A DNA stretch of 45,326 nt from contig CANFXR010000012.1 in NCBI GenBank assembly GCA_947451035.1, forward strand, positions 1 through 45,326, read 5' to 3'. How positions within the stretch are numbered: the stretch's first letter is position 1; each line of letters starts with the position of its first letter. Source of the stretch: Burkholderiales bacterium. Lineage in GTDB: Bacteria; Pseudomonadota; Gammaproteobacteria; Burkholderiales; Burkholderiaceae_C. Shown here piece by piece: positions 26,564 to 37,066 of the stretch. Both the position numbers and the translations under genes were made by a program. The notes below the pieces were generated by a model. That model was not told the DNA's origin, searched no databases, and was given only the letters and a program-made list of their open reading frames with translations.

Positions 26564-28924
26564 ATGAGTGCAGCGAAAAATCGGGGCTGCCGGCTGGCCG
26601 TTCTTTTGGCAAGTGCGGCGCTGGGCATCGCTTCGACATGCGTGGCACAACCGGCGCCACCACCGGCACCGGCATTCACGCCCAACCCGCACCACTTCGA
26701 ATCGACGGGCAAGCCGCACATGCTGCCGATGCGCACGCCCATCCATTTCCTGACCGTTCAGGCAGCACCCGTCGGCGCGCACCTGACCTATTACGGCGGT
26801 CGCATCGTCTCCAACATGCAGGTCGTTCAAGTGTTGTGGGGAACCGGCAGCTACCTGCCGGAGGTAGCCAACACCGTCACACCCAATATCAGCACCTTCT
26901 TTGCGCAGGCGCTCAACAGCCCGCATCTGGATTGGCTGTCTGAATACAACACCGTCGGGCTGGCCGCGCCCACCTCCGGCCAGAGCGTCGGGCGCGGCAG
27001 TTTCCTGACCTCGGTCACCATCACCCCGTCGACCGCGGCCAACGCCGCCACGATCTCCGACGCTGCCATCAAGGCCGAACTGTCGGCCCAGATCGCGGCG
27101 GGCAAGTTGCCTGGCCCCACGACGGACGCGAACGGCAACTCGAACACCTACTACGCGCTGTTCTTCCCGGCCGGCAAGAAGATCACGCAGGGCACCAGCT
27201 CATCGTGCGTCGCGGGCGGGTTCTGCGCGTACCACGGGACGATCGCTGCCCAGCCCACGATCGCCGAGCTGTTTTACGGCGTGCACCCCGACATGCAATC
27301 GGGCTCGGGCTGCTACACCGGTTGCGGCGGATCGAGCACGGTCTTCGCCAATCAGACCTCGGTGGCATCGCACGAGATGATCGAAACCCTCACCGATGCC
27401 GAAGTCGGGCTGGCCACGGTCTACGCGCCGCCGCTGGCCTGGTACGACGCCACCAACGGCGAGATCGGTGACATCTGCAACGCGCAGCAAGGCAGCTTTG
27501 TCGGCACCGACTCCGTGACCTACACCGTCCAGACCGAGTTCTCGAACCTGCAGGCCAATTGCGTGGTGTCGGCAGCCACGGTCGGCGATTTCAGCATTGC
27601 AGCCAGTCCGTCTTCGGTGAGCATTGCCGCAGGCGGCTCCGGCACCAGCACCCTCTCGACACTGGTGGCTTCGGGTGGCAGCGGCGCGGTCGCGTTGTCG
27701 GTTTCGGGCTTGCCCAGGGGGGCGACGTCTGCGCTGGGCGCGACGTCGGTGGCCGCAGGCAAAGCAACCGCCCTGACGCTGCAGACAGGAACCGCTGCGC
27801 AAGGCACCTACCCGATCACCGTGACCGGCATCGAAGGCTCGGCGAGCCACTCGACGACCGTCTCCTTGACGATCACTGCCGCAGCCGATTTCAGCCTTTC
27901 CGCCGGCCCGTCCTCGGTGAGCGTGGTCTCGGGCGCATCGGCCACCACCACGATCTCGACGACCGCGCTCAGCGGCACCGGAACGGTCGCCCTGTCGGCC
28001 GCGGGCGTGCCCACCGGCGCCACGGCGACGTTCAGCCCCACCTCGGTCGCTGCGGGCAGCGCCTCGACGCTCACGCTCAAATCCGGAACCGCCGCACCGG
28101 GGACCTACGCGATCACCATCAAGGGCCTTGAAGGCACGATCAGCCACACGTCGGTGTTGTCGCTCACGATCACACCCGTCGATTTCAGCCTGACGGCCAC
28201 CCCATCTGCCGTGAACGTTCTGGCAGGCACCTCCGGCACCAGCGTGATCTCGACGGCGGCGATCACCGGCAGCGGAACGGTCGCCCTGTCGGCCACGGGT
28301 GTGCCCACCGGCGCCACGGCGACGTTCAGCCCAACCTCGGTCACAGCGGGCAGCGCCTCGACCCTCACGCTGAACTCAGGCACGGTCGCTCCAGGTTCCT
28401 ACGCGATCACCGTCAAGGGCGTCGAGGGTTCGGTGAGCCACACCGCAAGCGTGACGCTGACCGTCTCGGGGATCAACAACGGCGGCATGGAAGCCAAGAG
28501 CCTCACCGGCTGGACGGCGAGCGGCACCACCGCGCTGGTCAGCGGAGCCACCAGCTGCCACGCGGGTTCGTACTGCGCACGCATCGGCTCCACGTCGGCC
28601 ATCAATGGCAACAGCTCACTGGCCCAGACGTTCACGGTGCCAGCGTCCGGCGCGACCCGACTCAGCCTGTACTTCAAGGCCACCTGCGCCACCGCGGCCC
28701 AGACCTACGGCGGGTTCACGGCGACGCTGAGCGACAACACGCTGAGCACAACGGCCACGCCGCTGGCCACCGTGTGTACCAACTCGACCACCTGGGCGAA
28801 TGTCATCACCAGCGTGATCCCGGGCCACGGCTACACGCTGACCCTGACCAACCTTGACACCAGCACGAACGGCACGACGGCCAAGGTCAGCACGGTGGTG
28901 GACGACGTGACGCTGCTGCCATGA
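26564..28924 (+). CDS. Secreted multi-domain protein with HEMIE domain and Ig-like repeats
   Basis: This 786-aa exported protein has a signal peptide (cleavage near STCVA-Q, about residue 28). The N-terminal domain (about 30-335) belongs to a conserved bacterial secreted family, with VVQVLWGTGSYLPEV, SCVAGGFCAYHG, MQSGSGCYTGCGGSS, SVASHEMIETLTDAEVGLA (H270, E271, E274) and WYDATNGEIGDICNAQQG. H270/E271 suggest a metal site, but the zinc-protease HExxH is not complete. Three Ig-like repeats of about 97-100 residues follow (342-441, 442-539, 540-635), each opening DFS(I/L). A final domain (about 640-786) looks like a beta-jelly-roll carbohydrate-binding module. Start: ATG 26564, just before the signal peptide; no clear Shine-Dalgarno. 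It overlaps the next gene by four bases. The function is unknown. Confidence 0.75.
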   Translation: MSAAKNRGCRLAVLLASAALGIASTCVAQPAPPPAPAFTPNPHHFESTGKPHMLPMRTPIHFLTVQAAPVGAHLTYYGGRIVSNMQVVQVLWGTGSYLPEVANTVTPNISTFFAQALNSPHLDWLSEYNTVGLAAPTSGQSVGRGSFLTSVTITPSTAANAATISDAAIKAELSAQIAAGKLPGPTTDANGNSNTYYALFFPAGKKITQGTSSSCVAGGFCAYHGTIAAQPTIAELFYGVHPDMQSGSGCYTGCGGSSTVFANQTSVASHEMIETLTDAEVGLATVYAPPLAWYDATNGEIGDICNAQQGSFVGTDSVTYTVQTEFSNLQANCVVSAATVGDFSIAASPSSVSIAAGGSGTSTLSTLVASGGSGAVALSVSGLPRGATSALGATSVAAGKATALTLQTGTAAQGTYPITVTGIEGSASHSTTVSLTITAAADFSLSAGPSSVSVVSGASATTTISTTALSGTGTVALSAAGVPTGATATFSPTSVAAGSASTLTLKSGTAAPGTYAITIKGLEGTISHTSVLSLTITPVDFSLTATPSAVNVLAGTSGTSVISTAAITGSGTVALSATGVPTGATATFSPTSVTAGSASTLTLNSGTVAPGSYAITVKGVEGSVSHTASVTLTVSGINNGGMEAKSLTGWTASGTTALVSGATSCHAGSYCARIGSTSAINGNSSLAQTFTVPASGATRLSLYFKATCATAAQTYGGFTATLSDNTLSTTATPLATVCTNSTTWANVITSVIPGHGYTLTLTNLDTSTNGTTAKVSTVVDDVTLLP
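27587..28468 (+). repeat. Three tandem Ig-like repeat units within the secreted protein
   Basis: Units 27587-27886 (300 nt), 27887-28180 (294 nt) and 28181-28468 (about 288 nt) each encode a beta-sandwich repeat. Units 2 and 3 share a nearly identical stretch of about 95 nt (27980-28074 and 28274-28368) with about half a dozen differences by eye. Unit 1 is clearly more diverged. This suggests recent duplication or gene conversion of units 2 and 3. Confidence 0.85.
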
Positions 28925-29301
28925 CGCGATGCGCCGGGGGCCGGTTCGCGCTGGCGCTCGGTTTGATGCTGTGCCTGTCGAGCGCGCACGCTGCCGGCGA
29001 GCCGGACTGCAGCGCTGTGCGAACGGCCTATGCGGCGGCACTGGCAGCGGCGCAAACCTGCGCCGTCGCAGCGCCAGACTCGTGTGCCGCCGAGCGCCCC
29101 CAGACGCCCGCAGATGCCTGCCGCTGCCTGGTCGCGGTCAACCCGCAACGCACGGCTGAACTCGACCGCTTGCTGGAGCGATTCAAGTCGCTGTCGTGCA
29201 CCGTCGAGCCGCCACTTTGCAACCGGGCGTGTGTGCTGCCGTCACATCGCTGCTCAGCCGATGGCGGATCGCCTTCGACCTGTGCAGAAAAGGCCCGCTG
29301 A
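28921..29301 (+). CDS. Small exported cysteine-rich protein
   Basis: This 126-aa protein begins with a signal peptide (core LALGLMLCLSSAHAAG, cleavage near residue 25). The mature part holds ten cysteines at irregular spacing, including ACRC and CNRAC, which could make five disulfides in the periplasm or outside the cell. I do not recognise a family. Its ATG overlaps the stop of the secreted repeat protein (ATGA), so the two are co-translated and may act together. It converges on the kinase gene after a 101-nt gap in which I see nothing defined. Confidence 0.65.
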   Translation: MTRCAGGRFALALGLMLCLSSAHAAGEPDCSAVRTAYAAALAAAQTCAVAAPDSCAAERPQTPADACRCLVAVNPQRTAELDRLLERFKSLSCTVEPPLCNRACVLPSHRCSADGGSPSTCAEKAR

Positions 29302-29402
29302 CCCACGCCACTCCCGGCTGACGGCGATTCACCAACCGTGGCACAGGGCGCCTCATGCGCGCCCAACACCAACGAGGCCTTCACCGCTCGCCCGAAGACC
29401 GC

Positions 29403-33689
<4,287 letters not shown>

Positions 33690-33851
33690 CGCGTTTTTGC
33701 CTCAATGCAGGGTCTGGCGGGGTGGAGTGTCCACCACGCCAGCAGCGGCCTGCCTCGGGTAAGCCCCGTGACGTGCAACGCGCCGCGATCCGCGCGCAAG
33801 CAGACGCAATGTCCATGCCGCCCGTCGGGCCGCGACACAGCGGCAAATCCC

Positions 33852-33880
33852 TGAACACTTTCGAGGCCGCGTCCGATAAA
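33852..33880 (+). promoter_or_regulatory. Promoter of tRNA-Ala(CGC)
   Basis: TGAACA (33852-33857) and GATAAA (33875-33880) have a 17-bp spacer. The predicted start near 33887 is GC-rich (CCGCGTGT), the type of discriminator found at stringently controlled stable-RNA promoters. The mature tRNA begins at 33895. Confidence 0.65.
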
Positions 33881-33894
33881 CTGAAGCCGCGTGT

Positions 33895-33970
<76 letters not shown>

Positions 33971-33977
33971 CCGATAG

Positions 33978-34028
33978 AAGCCTCAGATTCATGAGTCGAA
34001 GTAAAGACTCCATGGTTCTGAGGCTTTT
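33978..34028 (+). terminator. Terminator of tRNA-Ala(CGC)
   Basis: An outer stem AAGCCTCAG (33978-33986) with CTGAGGCTT (34018-34026) is followed by more T residues. An inner stem (CATGAGTC and GACTCCATG, 33990-33997 and 34006-34014, one bulged base) extends the hairpin. It begins a few bases after the tRNA CCA end. Confidence 0.85.
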
Positions 34029-34090
34029 CTCATCCGCCCCTGTGCGGCCGTGGTCCCGAGTACAGCAGCCCGCTGCCCCTGAATGCCTCC

Positions 34091-34894
34091 ATGAGTCGAC
34101 TGCAAACCGAGTTCCGTCGCCTCTTTCTCGCCACCGATCAGTCGGGCACTGGCGAGGCCATCGAGGCGTCAGACAGGGGCGATGCCCAAGGCCGCGTGCG
34201 CGCTCTGGTGATCGAGCTGACCCGGCCGGCCGACTGGCAGCCGCTGGCCGATGTGTGGATGGGCGTGCAAACCGAACTGGGTCTGCCGGCACCCGCCATT
34301 GCGGTGAACGGGGCGGACGGCATGCAGCTGTGGTTTTCGGTGGCAGTTGCGCTGGACACCGCGCAGGCGCGCGCCTTCCTCAACGGCTTGCGGCTGCGTT
34401 ACCTGCCGGCGGTCAAACCGGATCGCCTCGGGCTGATGACAGGCGCTGATTCCGCCTTGGCAGCGTGCGTGATGGCTCTGAGCGGCTCGCCGGGCGCGCC
34501 GCTAGAGGCCAGCGGCTGCTGGCCGGCCTTCGTCGCGCCGGATCTGGCACCCATCTTTGCCGAAACGCCGTGGCTGGACTTGCCGCCCGGCGACGAGGGT
34601 CAATCGCGCGTGCTCTCCGGTCTGCACAGCATCAAACCGGCGCTGTTCGATGCCGCGCTGGCGCAACTGCAAGCCTGGGCCGCCGAGCCGGCTATGGGGC
34701 CCACAGCGCCAGGCGCGATGGCACGCGACCGCGGTGCGCCTGCCGCAGGCCATCCCGAGGCACAGCGCTTCTTGCTGTCGGTCATGAACGATGAGGCGGC
34801 ACCGATGGCGCTGCGCATCGAAGCCGCCAAGGCCTTGCTGCCTTTTGGGGATCCAGGCCAGGTTGGAGGCGTCGAGCCCGCCGTCAAGCCGTGA
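34091..34894 (+). CDS. Hypothetical protein
   Basis: I do not recognise this 267-aa protein. It has no signal peptide or membrane helix. The segment RALVIELTRPADWQPLADVWMG, then APAIAVNGADGMQLWFSVAVAL, recalls the core of archaeo-eukaryotic-type primase domains. There an acidic strand pairs with a Ser/Asn-Gly-x-Gly-x-x-x-WF strand, but key acidic and histidine residues are not clear. The C-terminal part is Ala/Pro-rich with FLLSVMNDEAAPMALRIEAAKALLP. ATG 34091 has no convincing ribosome-binding site. It sits alone between the tRNA terminator and an ABC exporter. Treat any primase link as weak. Confidence 0.6.
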   Translation: MSRLQTEFRRLFLATDQSGTGEAIEASDRGDAQGRVRALVIELTRPADWQPLADVWMGVQTELGLPAPAIAVNGADGMQLWFSVAVALDTAQARAFLNGLRLRYLPAVKPDRLGLMTGADSALAACVMALSGSPGAPLEASGCWPAFVAPDLAPIFAETPWLDLPPGDEGQSRVLSGLHSIKPALFDAALAQLQAWAAEPAMGPTAPGAMARDRGAPAAGHPEAQRFLLSVMNDEAAPMALRIEAAKALLPFGDPGQVGGVEPAVKP

Positions 34895-35049
34895 AGGGGT
34901 AAGGCGCCCCCCGCCCAAGCCTCGCCTCAGGCGGGTCCCGGACCTGACCCTTCGCGGGGCTGGGGATATCCGTCGCCTCGCAGCAAGGCGACCCATAATG
35001 AAACTCATTCGCCTGTCTGCGCGATGAACATGTGCTCCGCGCCGCTGCC

Positions 35050-36801
35050 ATGAACCTGAAACCTGCCGCCAAGCGGCTCTTGACTTACGCCCGACCGCAC
35101 AAGTGGGGAGGCCTGCTGGGCATCCTGGCCTTTTTCCTGTCGGCGGCGATGGAGCCTGTCCTTCCGGCGCTGCTCCACAAGATGCTCGACAACGGTTTCA
35201 CGGGCGATCTGGGCTACCCGCTTTGGCTGGTGCCGGTGGTGATCGTTGGCCTGTTTGCCGCGCGCGGCACGCTGGCTTTTGCCGGCAACTACCTGCTGGG
35301 CTGGGCCAGCTCGCGCATCGTGCTGGCCCTGCGCTCCGACCTCGTGGGCGCGATCCTGCGTGCTGATGCCAGCCTGTACTCGACGCTCAGCCCCGGCGTG
35401 GCAGCCAGTCGCGTGATCAACGATCCGCAGTCGACGGCGGGCTCGCTGTCCGGCGCGATCACCACCCTGCTGCGCGACGGCACCACGCTGATCGCCCTGC
35501 TCGGCTACATCTTCTACCTGAACTGGAAGTTGTCGCTGCTGTCGTTCGTCACCCTGCCGCTGCTCGCGTTGGTGGTGCGCAAGGTGCATGCGCGCACGGT
35601 GCGGGTCGGCTCACTGTCTTACGAGTCGCAAAACCGGTTGGTCGGCATCGTCGATGACTTCACCCGTGCCTGGCGCGTGGTGCGCACCTTCGATGCCGGG
35701 GACTTCGAGCGCAAGCGCTTCGATGCCGAGGCGAGCCGACTGCGCCGTGCCCAGATGAAGACACTGGCCGCCGGCGCCATGATGACGCCGCTCACGCAGA
35801 TCGCAGCGAGCACCGGCGTGGCCTTGATCCTCACGCTCGGTCTGGCCCAGGCCCGTGCGGGAACGGCGTCGGTCGGCGAGTTCGTGGCGTTCATCACCGC
35901 GCTCCTGATGACGATCGGGCCGATGCGCCACCTGGCCGACATCACGCAGCCGGTGGTCGGTGGCCTGATTGGCGCGAACGCCTGCTTCGCGCTGATCGAC
36001 ACGCCGCAGGAACCGGACTCCGGCACTGGCGAGATCGCCCACTGCCATGGCGACATCCGTTTCGACAATGTGCGCATTCAATATCCCGGCAGCGAGCACG
36101 CTGCGCTGGCCGGTCTGAGCGTCGAGATCCCGGCCGGCAAGACCATTGCACTGGTCGGACCGTCGGGCGCGGGCAAGACCACCGCGGTCAGTTCGCTGCT
36201 CGGCTTCGTCGCGCCGGTGGCGGGGCTGATCACGCTGGATGGCATCGACATCCAGACCTTGCGCAAGGCCTCGCTGCGCAAGCAGTTCGCGGTGGTCTCG
36301 CAAGACATCGTGCTGTTTGACGAGACGATAGCCGCGAACGTGGTCTATGCACAACCGCTGGACCTGGAGCGCGTCGAGGCTGCGCTGCGCGCCGCGAACC
36401 TCTGGGATTTCGTGCAGACGCTGCCCGAAGGCATGAAAACCACCATCGGCACCAACGGCAGCCGCCTGTCCGGCGGCCAGCGGCAGCGGCTGGCGATCGC
36501 GCGGGCGCTTTACAAGGATTCGCCGATCTGGGTGTTCGACGAAGCCACCTCGGCGCTGGACACCGAGTCCGAGCGCATCGTGCAACAGTCGATCGACCAG
36601 TGGCACGGCCAGAAGACGCTGATCCTGATTGCCCACCGCCTGAGCACGATCCGCAACGCCGACCGCATCTACGTGCTGGCCGACGGGCGCGTGGTCGAGA
36701 GCGGCAACCACGCCGAGCTCATGGAGCACAACGGCCTGTACGCCGGCATGGTCTGCGCGCAAGCGCTGCCCGAGAACCCGACCTCGGGGTTGGTGGCATG
36801 A
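35050..36801 (+). CDS. MsbA-like ABC exporter (second copy)
   Basis: This 583-aa half ABC transporter has six membrane helices (about residues 20-305). Its nucleotide-binding domain has Walker A GPSGAGKT (370-377), Q-loop VVSQDIVLF, signature LSGGQ (473-477), Walker B IWVFDE (493-498) and H-loop IAHRLS. The layout mirrors the msbA at 15476, and segments such as EATSALDTESER are shared, so it is a paralogue. The start at ATG 35050 is preferred to 35032 (six more residues) because homology begins at NLKPAAKRLL. It may export a lipid-linked glycan or lipid A; placement before a surface-glycan glycosyltransferase supports envelope transport, but direction of substrate is inference. Confidence 0.85.
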   Translation: MNLKPAAKRLLTYARPHKWGGLLGILAFFLSAAMEPVLPALLHKMLDNGFTGDLGYPLWLVPVVIVGLFAARGTLAFAGNYLLGWASSRIVLALRSDLVGAILRADASLYSTLSPGVAASRVINDPQSTAGSLSGAITTLLRDGTTLIALLGYIFYLNWKLSLLSFVTLPLLALVVRKVHARTVRVGSLSYESQNRLVGIVDDFTRAWRVVRTFDAGDFERKRFDAEASRLRRAQMKTLAAGAMMTPLTQIAASTGVALILTLGLAQARAGTASVGEFVAFITALLMTIGPMRHLADITQPVVGGLIGANACFALIDTPQEPDSGTGEIAHCHGDIRFDNVRIQYPGSEHAALAGLSVEIPAGKTIALVGPSGAGKTTAVSSLLGFVAPVAGLITLDGIDIQTLRKASLRKQFAVVSQDIVLFDETIAANVVYAQPLDLERVEAALRAANLWDFVQTLPEGMKTTIGTNGSRLSGGQRQRLAIARALYKDSPIWVFDEATSALDTESERIVQQSIDQWHGQKTLILIAHRLSTIRNADRIYVLADGRVVESGNHAELMEHNGLYAGMVCAQALPENPTSGLVA

Positions 36802-36985
36802 CCCGGTCTCGTCACTAGGTCTGCCCCCGCTCGAATCACACTGGATGGCGGCCAAGAGAAATCAGATATTTCTGACCCCTCAAATGGAACCATCGTCGCC
36901 GGATCGAGGCGATCATGAGATCAGAGCTCGTCGTGTTCGGTGGGCATCTCGCTACCGTTCATTGACGGCCAAAGATGAAGTACCC

Positions 36986-37066
36986 ATGAGCACGACCCGA
37001 CGTCCAGCCGAAGACACACAGCGAGCGATCACCAGCACGGCGATGCCACCGGGCACTCGCCGATGA
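36986..37066 (+). CDS. Possible short leader ORF upstream of the methyltransferase/GT gene
   Basis: This is a 26-codon open frame (MSTTRRPAEDTQRAITSTAM then PPGTRR). Its TGA overlaps the ATG of the downstream gene (ATGA). It has no recognised family. It could be a translationally coupled leader or merely a chance frame; the longer in-frame reading from 36845 adds nothing convincing. The surrounding 261-nt gap (36802-37062) also has a weak AGAAAT/ATTTCT hairpin near 36855 and no clear promoter. Confidence 0.25.
   Translation: MSTTRRPAEDTQRAITSTAMPPGTRR

Noticed and set aside
27587-28468. CRISPR-like tandem repeats
   Set aside because: The period of about 295 bases stays in frame and encodes Ig-like domains; there are no short identical repeats with unique spacers, and no cas genes are present.
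34910-34935. CCCGCC/GGCGGG inverted repeat after the hypothetical gene
   Set aside because: The loop is 14 nt, there is no T run, and such short GC arms are expected by chance in this GC content.
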